A stretch of 64,000 nt of DNA from Roseiarcus sp963696665 (GCA_963696665.1 CAVOLE010000031.1:434001-498000); one strand, 5' to 3'. Shown: positions 17,044-26,392, counted from the stretch's first letter. Notes: a model not told the origin generated them from the letters alone. Made by a program: numbers and translations.

Positions 17044-18347
17044 GTCGCTTCGCGTTCGATGCGGATAACCTGGGGCCTCTCGCGCACCACGCCGTCCTCG
17101 ACAGTGCGCGCGAGGGCCTCACGGATCGACGCTTCCGTCGTGCCATGGGTCATCAAGGTGACCGGCACGACGCCGGCCGCGGCCGCCTCTCTCGTGGCCC
17201 GCTTTTGCATGATCGCCTCGAGCGAAATGAGCTGCTCGCCCATCCGCGCGGCGATCGCGCCCATGGCGCCTGGTCGGTCGACGACGGCGAGGCGCACGTA
17301 GTACCCGCCCTCGTGGCGCTGCATCGGCACGCGATCCGCCTCGACAAGCGACGCGGCGGGCCGGCCAAACGGCGGCACACGAATTCCGCGCGCGATGTCG
17401 ACGATGTCGGCCGCGACCGCCGATGCGGTGGCGTCGCCGCCTGCGCCCGGTCCGACCAAGGTCAATTCCCCGATCGCGTCGCCGTCGATCGAGACCGCGT
17501 TGAGCACGCCCATCGTCTGGGCGAGCGGCGCGCTTTTGGCGACCATCGTCGGATGCACTCGCTGCTCGACGCCATGCGCGGTTCGCTCGGCGACGCCCAG
17601 GAGCTTGATGCGAAACCCAAGCTCGTCCGCGGCGGTCAAATCGGCGAGCGTGATGGTCTCGATTCCTTCGACCGAAACCGCGCCGGCGTCGATCTTGGCG
17701 CCGAAAGCGAGCGAGGCGAGGATGGCGAGCTTATGCGCGGTGTCGAAGCCGCCAACGTCGAATGTCGGATCGGCCTCCGCATAGCCGAGCCTTTGGGCCT
17801 CGCTGAGACAGACCTCGAAAGGGAGATTATCGGTCTCCATGCGCGAGAGGATGTAGTTGCACGTCCCGTTGAGGATGCCGGAGACGCGCTGAATTGCGTT
17901 CCCGGCCAAGCTCTCGCGCAGGGTCTTGATGACCGGTATGCCGCCGCCGACCGCCGCCTCGAAGAACAACTGAGCGCCCGTTCGCTCGGCCAAGGCCGCA
18001 AGCTCATACCCATGCGCGGCCAGCATCGCCTTGTTCGCCGTGACGACGGAGACGCCACGCGATAGCGCGGCCTTGACGGCGTCGAACGCAACGCCCCCGG
18101 CGCCGCCGATCAATTCGACGAAAAGGTCGATGTCCGCTGAGGCGGCGAGATCCGCCGGATTGGCGAAGTACTGAGCGCCGCCAAGATCGACCCCCCGGTC
18201 GTTCTTACGTCGGGCGCTGAAGGCGGTTAGGGCAAAGTCGCGCCCTGCGCGCTTGGCCAATTCGGCCTCACGCCGTTGAAGAAGCCGAACCAGGCTCGTC
18301 CCGACCACCCCGAGACCGGCGACGCCCAGGCGAAGCGGGTGCGACAT
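17040..18347 (-). CDS. hom: Homoserine dehydrogenase
   Basis: NAD(P)-dependent enzyme reducing aspartate semialdehyde to homoserine, the branch point for threonine and methionine. 435 residues in three parts: Rossmann domain (LGVAGLGVVGTSLVRLL), catalytic domain (ANKAMLAAHGYELA, FEAAVGGGIPVIKTL, ILNGTCNYILSRM, LGYAEADPTFDVGGFD), and a C-terminal ACT domain (about 350-420, YYVRLAVVDRPGAMGAIAAR) for feedback control by threonine. The start ATG at 18347 has AGGAGAAG immediately upstream. It is the first gene of a two-gene unit with the downstream EamA transporter (ATGA overlap). Confidence 0.96.
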   Translation of the reverse strand: MSHPLRLGVAGLGVVGTSLVRLLQRREAELAKRAGRDFALTAFSARRKNDRGVDLGGAQYFANPADLAASADIDLFVELIGGAGGVAFDAVKAALSRGVSVVTANKAMLAAHGYELAALAERTGAQLFFEAAVGGGIPVIKTLRESLAGNAIQRVSGILNGTCNYILSRMETDNLPFEVCLSEAQRLGYAEADPTFDVGGFDTAHKLAILASLAFGAKIDAGAVSVEGIETITLADLTAADELGFRIKLLGVAERTAHGVEQRVHPTMVAKSAPLAQTMGVLNAVSIDGDAIGELTLVGPGAGGDATASAVAADIVDIARGIRVPPFGRPAASLVEADRVPMQRHEGGYYVRLAVVDRPGAMGAIAARMGEQLISLEAIMQKRATREAAAAGVVPVTLMTHGTTEASIREALARTVEDGVVRERPQVIRIEREAT

Positions 18348-18432
18348 CTTCTCCTCGCTCCGCCCGGCGGAGAACTTGATTTCGAGTGACTTGTCCCGAG
18401 TTGCTTAAGGAAATCAAGGACGAACGGGCGCC

Positions 18433-18849
18433 TCAGCCGTAACGTTCAGCGGCCGTCTTCTTCTTCTTCTTTCGCTCCTTGCGCGCGGCGTAGCGGGCGT
18501 CTCGCTCGAGCTTGCGCTCGTATTCGAGCCGCTCCTCCTCTTCTCGCGCGCGCTCGAGCTCGGCCTCGCGCGCGAGCGCTTCGAGCCTCAGCTGCTCCTG
18601 GCGGGCCGCCTCCTCGGCGGCGCGGCGGGCGGCCGCCGCGGCCTCCTCCTCCGCCTTGCGCTTGGCGCGCTCGACGTCGCGCACTTTTCGCGCCTCGAGA
18701 ATCTCTTTCCGTCTGGCCTCGCGCTCGATCACGGCGGGGTCGGCCGGATCATATTTCGAGTTAGCGATGAATTTTTCCGCCAGCTCCTTCCGCGCCTTGG
18801 CGGCGGCGGCTTGGCGATCGGCGAAGTTGTTGCCGTTCATAAAGGACAT
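18433..18849 (-). CDS. Small charged coiled-coil protein (DUF6481-like)
   Basis: 138-residue soluble protein. The N-terminus NNFADRQAAAAKARKELAEK and the following PADPAVIEREARRKEI stretch resemble the alphaproteobacterial DUF6481 family. Most of the rest (residues 40-125) is a long alanine/glutamate/arginine heptad region expected to form a coiled coil, ending in a lysine-rich tail (RKERKKKKKTAAERYG). No catalytic motif is present. The start ATG at 18849 has AGGA eight bases upstream; a second ATG three codons later is possible. Function is unknown; family assignment is from memory of the N-terminal pattern. Confidence 0.7.
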   Translation of the reverse strand: MSFMNGNNFADRQAAAAKARKELAEKFIANSKYDPADPAVIEREARRKEILEARKVRDVERAKRKAEEEAAAAARRAAEEAARQEQLRLEALAREAELERAREEEERLEYERKLERDARYAARKERKKKKKTAAERYG

Positions 18850-19222
18850 GGGTTCCTAGACGACTGGTTGTTTGGGATGCGCGCTCATGCCACAGCGTGA
18901 ACAGAACAGCAATTGTTTTTGCAGCAAGGCGGCGATGCGCCTGGAGCAAGGCCTAACAATCTCATGCGACACTTTGGTTGGGCCCGTCACATCTTCCCTG
19001 CCCTCATTCCACGACTTGGCGTCTTCACAAAAGCGTGATCATTCCAGCCTGACCTGAAGGAGCCAGCGCCGGCCGCAGCCCTGGTTCGAGAACCTGGCTC
19101 GCCAGCTCGCGCGAGGCGTGGCCTTGATTCTGTTGATGGAAAGCCTATAGCATATGGTTCTGTTTTTGCCAAGCAATTGTCGCCAAAAAAATTGACAACC
19201 CGCTATTGGGTCGACCCACGAT

Positions 19223-19351
19223 CGTCATTGCGAGCCGTAGGGCGTTGAAGACGCCCGTCCTTTCGGACGGGCTACGGCGAAGCAATCCAGGGGAACGTCG
19301 GGCGCCCTGCGACTCCTGGATCGCCACGCCGCTTCGCTCCTCGCGATGACG
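19223..19351. repeat. Dispersed palindromic element, family A copy 2
   Basis: CGTCATTGCGAG start, CTCGCGATGACG end. Internally it carries the hairpin GACGCCCGTCC-ttt-CGGACGGGC that recurs in family B, plus GAAGCAATCCAGG and CTCCTGGATCGCC arms. It lies in the 642-base gap (18850-19491) between the divergent coiled-coil gene and ctaA; I see no gene elsewhere in that gap. Confidence 0.88.
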
Positions 19352-19491
19352 ATTTCGTCCGAACGCGGTGCGCTCTAAGACGCTGATCCGCCGCCGACGC
19401 CCACGACCGCGTTGCGCCTTGGACATGTTTGAGACAAAAGGCGGGCTCAAGCTCCTCACTGAGCAATCTCGGACAAGCTTTCGCGCAATCC

Positions 19492-20583
19492 ATGACTTTG
19501 ACCCGCAGCGCCCCCGTGGCCGCCCAGATTGCCAATTTTGACGCGCGCTCGGCCGTTCGTTTCTGGCTGATCGCCGTGGCCGGCCTCGTCTTTCTCATGG
19601 TCCTCGTCGGCGGCGCGACGCGGCTGACGGAATCCGGTCTCTCCATCACGCAATGGAAGCCGGTTACCGGGGTTCTTCCTCCCCTGACCGGCGCGGAATG
19701 GCAGGCCGAGTTCGACCGCTACAAGCAAATTCCGCAGTTCGCCAAGCTCAACGCGGACATGACGCTGGACGGGTTCAAGGCCATCTTCTGGTGGGAGTGG
19801 GCCCATCGGCTGCTGGCGCGCGTCATCGGCGCGGCGTTCATTCTCCCCGGCTTATGGTTCTGGCGCCGAGGCCAGCTTAAAGGCGCGCTCGGGCGGCAGG
19901 TCGCGGTCGCAACCGGCCTGCTTGCGCTCGAGCCGATCGTCGGCTGGTGGATGGTGACCTCGGGCCTGAGCGAGCGCACCGAAGTGGCGCAGGAGCGCCT
20001 TGCGCTGCATCTCCTGATTGCCGCCGCAACGTTCGGCGCCCTGATCTACGCTGCGGTGGGCTTAAGCGAAGGGCCGCGGTCGAATACGGCGCCGCGGGGC
20101 TTCGCGATTTCGGCCTGGATCTTCGCCGCGCTCATCTTCTGCCAGGTCGGCCTCGGCGCCCTGGTCGCGGGCTTGCGCGCCGGTCTCATTTACAACACCT
20201 GGCCGCTGATGAATTCGAGCTTCGTTCCCGGCGAGGCGTTCCGCCCAAGCGCATTGCAGGCGATCTTCGGCGATGCGGCGACGGCGCAATTCGACCACCG
20301 GACGATCGGCTACGCCGTCGTCGCCTTCGCGATCGTTCAAGCGATCGCGGCGATGCGCGCCGCGCCCGGCTCGCCGCTTGCGAGTCGCGCCGTCGTTCTC
20401 GCCGCCGTCGCGCTCATGCAAGTCGGGCTCGGCATTGCGACGCTGCTCACCGCTGTTCCGCTCGAGCTCGCGCTCGCCCACCAGGCGCTAGCGCTCGCGC
20501 TGTTCGGGCTTGCGGTCGTGCATTTGCGCGCGACCGAGCTGGAGAGCGCCAATTGTAGCCGCGCTCGGCTCGAGCGCGGCTGA
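19492..20583 (+). CDS. ctaA: Heme A synthase (COX15/CtaA, alphaproteobacterial type)
   Basis: Inner-membrane enzyme oxidising the heme O methyl group to the formyl group of heme A for aa3-type oxidases. About 363 residues with eight helices. Conserved family stretches include GGATRLTESGLSITQWKPVT-G, WWEWAHRLLARVIG with a haem-ligand His, RLALHLLIAA, NTWPLMNSSFVPG, QFDHRTIGYAVV and ALAHQALALAL, which supply the four conserved histidines. The ATG at 19492 is preferred; a frame from 19429 adds 21 residues. The last about ten codons fall inside repeat family B (20554-20645), which provides its stop codon. ctaB is 2.6 kb away on the other strand. Confidence 0.95.
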   Translation: MTLTRSAPVAAQIANFDARSAVRFWLIAVAGLVFLMVLVGGATRLTESGLSITQWKPVTGVLPPLTGAEWQAEFDRYKQIPQFAKLNADMTLDGFKAIFWWEWAHRLLARVIGAAFILPGLWFWRRGQLKGALGRQVAVATGLLALEPIVGWWMVTSGLSERTEVAQERLALHLLIAAATFGALIYAAVGLSEGPRSNTAPRGFAISAWIFAALIFCQVGLGALVAGLRAGLIYNTWPLMNSSFVPGEAFRPSALQAIFGDAATAQFDHRTIGYAVVAFAIVQAIAAMRAAPGSPLASRAVVLAAVALMQVGLGIATLLTAVPLELALAHQALALALFGLAVVHLRATELESANCSRARLERG

Positions 20584-20645
20584 CGCGGTCCAAAGGGCGC
20601 TCCGAAGGACGCCCGTCTTTCGACGGGCTATGGACCGCGTCTACA
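20554..20645. repeat. Dispersed palindromic element, family B copy 1
   Basis: TGTAGCCGCG at one end and CTACA at the other, with inner arms GCGGTCCA/TGGACCGC and hairpin GGACGCCCGTC-tttc-GACGGGC. It joins the convergent 3' ends of ctaA (stop 20581-20583) and the lipoprotein gene (stop 20641-20643); both stops lie inside it. Copy 2 at 58011-58099 also separates convergent genes. Confidence 0.9.
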
Positions 20646-21073
20646 AAGTCCGACCGAACCGCTCGACCCTACCCTCGCCTGGAGCTGCAGGCGCGCACGA
20701 GGGCGCCGCAGGGGCTCCCTCGAGCGGATCGCTGTCGCCGTTATAAGTCACGCTCGCGACCTGTCCGTTCTCAAGCCGGAACGTCGCACGGCAATAGGCG
20801 GCCATCGACACGCCGAGCCCGTTGACGATCGGAACGGACAGGTTGACTGTCGTCGCATTGGGCGCGTTGTAGACAAGCAGCGTTGTCTTACCCTTAGTCG
20901 CTTCCTTGTCGGGTAGGCCAACGCACGACTCAAGCTCAAGCTCCGACATCCCAACGAGGCTCGTCTTTGGCAGCTCGGCCTTGACCGTATTCCTCGTGGC
21001 CGCAGCCGCTCGAAGTGCTGGCAAGCCCGAATACGATTGCCCGCAAGGCCGCTGATTTTGTCGAAAAACCCAT
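20641..21073 (-). pseudogene. Small lipoprotein (SmpA/OmlA-like fold guess), frameshifted after the lipobox
   Basis: One frame gives a signal peptide with a lipobox from the ATG at 21073 (MGFSTKSAALRAIVFGLAST then SSGC); the neighbouring frame gives the body ATRNTVKAELPKTSLVGMSE and LELESCVGLPDKEATKGKTT. Removing one G from the TGCGGCC run near 21000-21004 fuses them as ...SSGC-ATRNTVKAEL, a normal lipoprotein start. The mature part resembles small alphaproteobacterial lipoproteins of the 'S-x-x-x-L-x-x-C-x-G-x-P' type. Total about 143 residues. The stop codon is provided by repeat B. Either a sequence indel or an inactivated gene. Confidence 0.6.
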
Positions 21074-21167
21074 AAGCCCGCCCGCGCGCGCCACACCGCT
21101 CAACAACGCGGAACGCAGCAAGGCAGGCGCCAGACGAAACGGCGCAGGCGTTCATACTTGCCTGAAG

Positions 21168-22580
21168 TCAGAGCGCCGCCGTCGACGGCGCTCGCGCGGT
21201 CCGCCACAGAGCGCGGATGGCGATGATGACAAAGGCGGCGCCGCCCAGAATGGTGAAGATCGAAGCGATGCCATGCACCGCCATGCCGGCGGCGGCGACG
21301 GTGTCGAGCGATCCGGCGCCGGCTGGGGTCTTGCGTAACGCCCCGTAGCCGCCGGCGACGAACATCGCGATCGACGCAACGAACTGGCCTCCGCCGTAGA
21401 GGCCGAGGAGAAGCCGGGTCGCGCCGGGAGGCGCAGGCGGCTTGCCTAATTCCTTGAGGCCGAACGTTAGCAGCATGCCGGCGCTCGATACGCTGACCGC
21501 CGTGATGACCGCGTGATAATGCGCGGGCGTGCGGGTGTCCGAGCCGTCGATCAGGAATCCCATCATTCCGCCCAGCGCAAACAAGGCGAACGACGCCGCG
21601 AGCGCGAAGAAAGCGGGATCGCGCCATGGCCAGGGGTGGGCTGAGCGAAGGGCGCGAGCGAGAAGCGAAACGGCGAAGATCAGCGTCGGCGCCGCGATGC
21701 CGAACTGCAGGAACCGGAACGCCTCGCGCTGATGGTCGGAGAACGGAGCGAGGGCGGCGTAGAACGCAGGGCCGGCGAGCGCGATCAGCGCGATAAGGGC
21801 GAGCGAAGCGAGGAACACGCGGTCATCGACCGCCTCTTCCCCTAAGCTCATGCGCGCCAGGATCGACCAGTTCGTCAGCATGAGCGCAGCGTAGACGAAT
21901 TGCAGCACGTGGCCGCCGCCCCAAAACAATTCCCCGCGCGACGCCAGCTCGCCCCTCATCGCGAGCAGCGTCCCGGCGACGCCGAAACAAATCAACGCGA
22001 GAACGTAGACGAAGCCGCCAAGCGCCATCGCGACCGCGAGCGGGGCTGCGGACCTTAGCCGCCCCGGCAGATTGATGAGAAGGCGAACGACCGGCGCGAG
22101 CACGCCCAAGCCCAACGCCAAGAGGCCGAAATCGTAGGCCGGATGACGAATGATCGGAATGTAATTGGTGAGCTCGGGCTGCGTCCCTTCGAGGAATGCC
22201 GGCGCGAACAGGAGAGGAAAAGCCACAAGAACCGCGCCCTGCCCTATCCGCCCGAGCGGAGAGGCGCGCACGTCGTCGCCGGCGAGCTTCAGCGTCGCGA
22301 CGCTGATGAGGAAAGCGAAGATGGCTTGCAGCCAGATCACCAGCGAGAACACGACGTGGATGACGAGGCCCTTGTAGAAGAAGTCGATCGGCCAGAACGG
22401 CGTCTTCTCCATTCCCGGAATGCGCGACAGCGCCAAGAGAAGCGCGAACACGCCCGCCACCGCGAGCGCTCCGACGGCGAGCCACGCCCATCCGACAAGC
22501 TCGCGCCGGACCGCGCTCTCCAGGCGCGCAGCTGAACGGGTGCGATCGAGGGAGGAGAGAGTTTGCGCCGAGTGGGTCAT
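21168..22580 (-). CDS. Heme-copper oxidase subunit I-like membrane protein, atypical
   Basis: 470-residue protein with about 12 helices. Histidines fall where the superfamily places haem ligands: H75 in helix 2 (KGLVIHVVFSLVIWL), H354 and H356 in AHYHAVITAVS, and H224 in FWGGGHVLQFVY, which resembles the first copper-ligand helix. The tandem His-His expected about 50 residues after H224 is missing; that region reads AGPAFYAALAPFSDHQ. So haem binding is likely but a normal CuB site is not. No subunit II or III genes are nearby. It follows ctaB, a 38-residue peptide and DUF420 in the same direction, 16 bases after DUF420. Role unknown; an oxidase/NO-reductase relative or haem-assembly factor are the options. 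Confidence 0.65.
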   Translation of the reverse strand: MTHSAQTLSSLDRTRSAARLESAVRRELVGWAWLAVGALAVAGVFALLLALSRIPGMEKTPFWPIDFFYKGLVIHVVFSLVIWLQAIFAFLISVATLKLAGDDVRASPLGRIGQGAVLVAFPLLFAPAFLEGTQPELTNYIPIIRHPAYDFGLLALGLGVLAPVVRLLINLPGRLRSAAPLAVAMALGGFVYVLALICFGVAGTLLAMRGELASRGELFWGGGHVLQFVYAALMLTNWSILARMSLGEEAVDDRVFLASLALIALIALAGPAFYAALAPFSDHQREAFRFLQFGIAAPTLIFAVSLLARALRSAHPWPWRDPAFFALAASFALFALGGMMGFLIDGSDTRTPAHYHAVITAVSVSSAGMLLTFGLKELGKPPAPPGATRLLLGLYGGGQFVASIAMFVAGGYGALRKTPAGAGSLDTVAAAGMAVHGIASIFTILGGAAFVIIAIRALWRTARAPSTAAL

Positions 22581-22596
22581 GGAACGGGTGGAACGG

Positions 22597-23031
22597 TCAG
22601 CTGGCGTTCATCGGATAGAGGTGGACCGCCATCACATAGACGACGAGGCCGGAAACGGCGACGAAAAGCCACGCCGGGAACGTGAACCGCGCCAGCCGCT
22701 TGTGGGTCGCGAACCGCTGTCTGAGCGCATTGTAGAAGGTCAGCGGCACGAGGACCGCAACCACGAAGGCCATAAAGACGTGAATGGCGAGCAGCGTGAA
22801 GTAGATCGGCCGTATCGGGCCGTAGCCGCCGAACTTCGCCAGGCCCGAGAACGCATGGTACACAACATAGACGGCGAGAAAAGCAACGCCGAGGCCGATC
22901 GCCACAAACATCGTCCGACGGTGCCCCTCGCGATCGCGGGCGCGGATGCGACTATAGGCGCGCAGCAAGACGACGATGGTCGCCGCATTGATGATTGCAA
23001 GCACGTGCGGCAGGTCGTGAATGGCGATCAT
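22597..23031 (-). CDS. DUF420 membrane protein (CtaM/YozB-like)
   Basis: 144-residue protein with four helices. Conserved histidines sit in HDLPHVLAIINA, VYHAFSGLAKFGG, LLAIHVFMAFV and FATHKRLARFT, the usual DUF420 layout. In Staphylococcus the DUF420 protein CtaM is needed to mature a heme-copper quinol oxidase. The start is the ATG at 23031 (MIAIHDLPHVLA); the longer frame upstream is not family-like. It begins five bases after the stop of the 38-residue membrane peptide and ends 16 bases before the oxidase-like gene, so the four genes look like one operon. Confidence 0.88.
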   Translation of the reverse strand: MIAIHDLPHVLAIINAATIVVLLRAYSRIRARDREGHRRTMFVAIGLGVAFLAVYVVYHAFSGLAKFGGYGPIRPIYFTLLAIHVFMAFVVAVLVPLTFYNALRQRFATHKRLARFTFPAWLFVAVSGLVVYVMAVHLYPMNAS

Positions 23032-23035
23032 GGCG

Positions 23036-23152
23036 TCAACCCGGATTGCGCATCTTGTAGATGAAGCTCGCATACACCGCCACGGCGGCGGCGGCGAGGA
23101 CAACAAGGACGATCCAGTTGCGTCGCTTTATGTTTGGGTCGAGGTTTGGCAT
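23036..23152 (-). CDS. 38-residue single-pass membrane peptide
   Basis: Short gene starting at the ATG at 23152 (MPNLDPNIKRRN) with one hydrophobic helix (WIVLVVLAAAAVAVYASFIY) and ending KMRNPG. The positive-inside pattern suggests the N-terminus is cytoplasmic. Tiny proteins of this shape (CoxF-like) commonly sit beside ctaB in alphaproteobacterial oxidase operons. Placement between ctaB (74 bases upstream) and DUF420 (start five bases downstream) supports it as a real gene. Confidence 0.65.
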   Translation of the reverse strand: MPNLDPNIKRRNWIVLVVLAAAAVAVYASFIYKMRNPG

Positions 23153-23225
23153 ATCGCAATCGTTGGAGGGCGGCCGAAGCGCAGGCTTCCGGTTTCGAAA
23201 GCGCTCCGCGCTTGAGCCGCCGGTG

Positions 23226-24227
23226 TTAAACGCGTCCTCGCAGCAGGACCTCCGCGAGCATCGCCGCGAACAGGACGAACAAGTACAGGATCGAGAAGCC
23301 GAAGAGGCCCATCGCCGCCTTGCGCCGCGCCAATTCATCGCCGTCCCGCAGACGGTAGAGGCCAATCGCGCGCCAAAGAAATCCCGCGTCCGCCGCGACG
23401 GCGACCGCCCCATAGATGAGGCCAACGCCCGGGATCAATAGCGGCCCGAGCGACGCCGGGACGAGCAGAACCGAATAGGCCACGATCTGCCGGCAGGTTT
23501 TTACCGGGCCGACGACATTGGGCAGCATCGGCACCCCGACCCGCTCGTAGTCGCCGCTGCGGCATAACGCCAGCGCCCAGAAATGCGGCGGCGTCCACAG
23601 GAACGTGATGAGGAACATCGCGATCGGGCCTGCCGAGAGGCTGTTCATCGCGGCGGCCCAGCCGATGACGGGCGGCAGCGCGCCCGCGGCGCCGCCGATG
23701 ACGATGTTGAGCGGCGTCGAGCGCTTGAGAACCATGGTGTAGAGCGGAACGTAGATGGCGATCGTCAGCGCCAGCAGCGCCGCCGCCAGGAGATTGACCT
23801 TGATCGCAAGCGCCGCCACCGACACGACGGAGAGCAGAATTCCGATCGCCAGCGCCTCAATAGGACGCACCACGCCGCGCGGAATAGGGCGCATCGCCGT
23901 CCGCGCCATGTTGGCGTCGATGTCGGCGTCCCACCACATGTTGAGCGCGCCGCAAGCCCCTGCCCCTCCGGCCATCGCGGAGAGCGTGGCGAGGAGCTTC
24001 ATCCAATCCATCGGCGCCGGAGCAAGCGCAAAGCCTACGCCGCCGGTGAAAACGACGAGCGACATGACCCGGGGCTTCAGCAGGACAAGATGATCGACAA
24101 CCCCGCCCCGCGGCTGCGCAGGAGTCGGCTTAAGGACGCGGCCCTCGCGCGCAACTGTTGTCGATCGAACGGTCACTTCTCTATTGCCTAAAGTAGCGCG
24201 CCACATCGCGGCGCCTGGGAGCGCCAT
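23226..24227 (-). CDS. ctaB: Protoheme IX farnesyltransferase (heme O synthase)
   Basis: UbiA-superfamily prenyltransferase converting heme B to heme O, the precursor CtaA uses. 333 residues, nine or so helices. The first Asp-rich motif is NMWWDADIDANMARTAMRPI, the second region FLWTPPHFWALALCRSGDYE followed by VGVPMLPNVVG, both diagnostic for CtaB/CyoE. The conserved part starts at DHLVLLKPRVM near residue 45, so the true start may be later than 24227. It leads an apparent operon with the small membrane peptide, DUF420 and the oxidase-I-like gene. Structural genes of a standard aa3 oxidase are not in the window. Confidence 0.95.
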   Translation of the reverse strand: MALPGAAMWRATLGNREVTVRSTTVAREGRVLKPTPAQPRGGVVDHLVLLKPRVMSLVVFTGGVGFALAPAPMDWMKLLATLSAMAGGAGACGALNMWWDADIDANMARTAMRPIPRGVVRPIEALAIGILLSVVSVAALAIKVNLLAAALLALTIAIYVPLYTMVLKRSTPLNIVIGGAAGALPPVIGWAAAMNSLSAGPIAMFLITFLWTPPHFWALALCRSGDYERVGVPMLPNVVGPVKTCRQIVAYSVLLVPASLGPLLIPGVGLIYGAVAVAADAGFLWRAIGLYRLRDGDELARRKAAMGLFGFSILYLFVLFAAMLAEVLLRGRV

Positions 24228-24296
24228 CGCGGCAAACGCGGACGGGAGACCTCTACCATAAACGCAACGCCCGTCGACCGCAAAAGTGCCGCCGCG

Positions 24297-26131
24297 CTAG
24301 CTCGCCGCATTCGCCTCGCTAAGCGCCGCCGCGCCAGATTCGAATTGCAGCCGGGCCAGGCGCGCGTAGACGCCGTTGCGCGCGACGAGCGAAGCGTGAT
24401 CGCCCTCCTCGACGATCCGGCCCGCCTCTATCACCAAAATCCGGTCGGCCTTCAGCACCGTCGCCAGCCGATGCGCGATCACGAGCGTTGTGCGGCCGGT
24501 CATCACGTCGTCGAGCGCGCTTTGCACCTGCGCCTCATTCTCCGCGTCGAGAGCCGACGTCGCTTCGTCGAGCAGCAGGATCGGCGAGTCCTTGAGAATT
24601 GCGCGGGCGATCGCGAGCCTCTGCCTCTGCCCTCCGGACAGCGTCACGCCGCGCTCGCCGAGCTTGGTCGCGTAACCCGACCCAAGCTCCCGAACGAATC
24701 CATCCGCCGCTGCTCGCCGCGCCGCTTCCTCGATGGCGAACTCACTGCTCCGGCTTCGCCCATAAGCGATGTTCTCGGCCACCGTCGCGCCAAAGATAGC
24801 CGCCTCCTGCGGCACGGGAGCGATGCGCTCGCGCAGGTCCTTTGGATCGACCGCCTTCACGTCAAGGCCATCGACAAGGACCTGACCCTCGTCGGCGTCG
24901 TAGAAGCGCATGATGAGCTGGAATATGGTCGACTTGCCGGCTCCGGAGGCGCCGACGATCGCGACCCGTTCGCCCGGCGCGATCGAGAAGCTCAGGTCAT
25001 CGACAACACGAACCTCGGGCGCGCTCGGATAGGCGAAGACGACACGTTTGAATTCGATCGCCCCGCGAGGGGGGAAGGCATCACGGCCGGTCTCGCAGGC
25101 GCGACAATGCGCCGCCTGACCGCCAGGAGTTCGGCGATCCGCCCTGCCGAGCCTGCCGCGGCGGCGACTTCGTTCCACACCTGCGAGAGCTCGCCGAGCG
25201 AGGTCGCCGCGAGCACCGCGAACAGCACGAACTGCGATAGGAGACCGGCGCTCATGCGGCCCGCCAGCACATCGCGGGCGCCGAGCCACAGCACGAACAC
25301 CACGCTGCAGAAGGCGAGCGACACCGCGACCGCAATGAGAAGGGATCGCGTGGCCGCGGCGTCGCGGGCCGCGCCATAGGCGCTCTCGATCTCATCGCCG
25401 AAGCGCGCCTGGCTTGCGCCTTCGGCGCCAAACGCCTGCATGGTGCGGGCCGCGCCGAGGCTCTCGGCGGCGAAAGCCGTCGCTTCGGCGAGCGTATCCT
25501 GCGCGCGGCGCGAGCGATGCCGCACGACCCGGCCTGAGGCGATGAGCGGCGCGGCGATGACGGGTATCGCGACCAGCACCAAAGCCGACAGTTTGGGGCT
25601 CGTGTAGATCATCAGCGCGATGGAACCGACAAACATGAACAGATTGCGCAAGGCGATCGAGGCCGAGGCGCCGAATGCCGCCTTGATCTGCGTCGTGTCG
25701 GCGGTGAGACGCGAGACAAGTTCGCCGGTCCGCGCGCTGTCGTAGAACGAAGCGTCGAGGCGCGACAGATGCGCGAAAACGTCGCGTCTGAGATCGGCGA
25801 CCACGCGCTCGCCGAGCGTCGTCACCAGGTAATACCGGGCGGCGGCGGCGAGCGCGATAACGACCACGAGGGCGCCCATGGCCATGAAATACACATTGAT
25901 CGTCCCGCCGCTCTCTTTCGAGAAGCCGAAATCGATCATCGAACGCAGCGCGAACGGCACCGCGAGCGTCGCGGCGGAGGAGATTGTCAGCGCCAAGAGC
26001 GCCGCAACCCCCCGGCCGAGATAGCGCCGGCCGTAGCGGACAAGGGGAAGCAGCGCGGCAAAAGACGCTGCGCGGGTCGCCGGTTCTGTCGTCATCCGCT
26101 CATTCATAAAGGCATCGCTGTCGGAAGGCAT
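24297..26131 (-). pseudogene. ABC exporter (MsbA/HlyB-like half-transporter), frameshifted between TMD and NBD
   Basis: N-terminal frame (from 26131 or the ATG at 26095, MTTEPATRAASFAALLPLV) gives a six-helix ABC exporter membrane domain ending GRIAELLAVRRRIVAPARPA. The other frame gives the nucleotide-binding domain: GAIEFKRVVFAYPSAPEVRV, Walker A GASGAGKST, Q-loop APVPQEAAIFG, signature LSGGQRQR, Walker B ILLLDEATSALD and H-loop IAHR. The switch is at a run of six G (25069-25074, plus strand); one more base would restore a roughly 600-residue homodimeric exporter. Substrate unknown (lipid, peptide or drug). A real -1 slip on the C run is conceivable but an indel is simpler. Confidence 0.85.
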
Positions 26132-26231
26132 AGCTCAGGAAGGTGGCGCCGACAGACCCAGCCACCGTCACCCGGCTTCCCAAGCCGCGGGCTTAATTGT
26201 AAATATTGGCGAGTTGAAGGGGAGCTGACCC

Positions 26232-26384
26232 ATGTCCGCTCGTTCTGTTGCATGTGGCGGGCTGCTCCTCCTGGCGATCCTGCCGTCCGCCCTGGGACAA
26301 CAATTAGGCGATCCGGCCTCCGGAGAGCGTCTGGCCGCGGCGAATTGCGCGAAGTGTCACAGCGCCGATGGCGGGGCGCCCTGA
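26232..26384 (+). pseudogene. Truncated class I cytochrome c
   Basis: 50-residue reading frame: signal peptide (residues 1-22, CGGLLLLAILPSALG) then GDPASGERLAAANCAKCHSA with a CxxCH haem motif, and a stop right after DGGAP. The Met-ligand half is missing. In the +1 frame the sequence reads on as LTPDLRGPLDE, which also looks cytochrome-like but soon runs antisense through the next gene (ends 26393). Likely a remnant or a junction of a deletion; exported haem-binding mini-protein is less likely. Confidence 0.6.
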
Positions 26385-26392
26385 CGCCGGAT

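Noticed and set aside
25060..25080. Programmed -1 frameshift in the ABC exporter on the C run
   Set aside because: The run is slippery, but no ABC exporter is known to me to need it, and five other indels in the window make error or mutation simpler.
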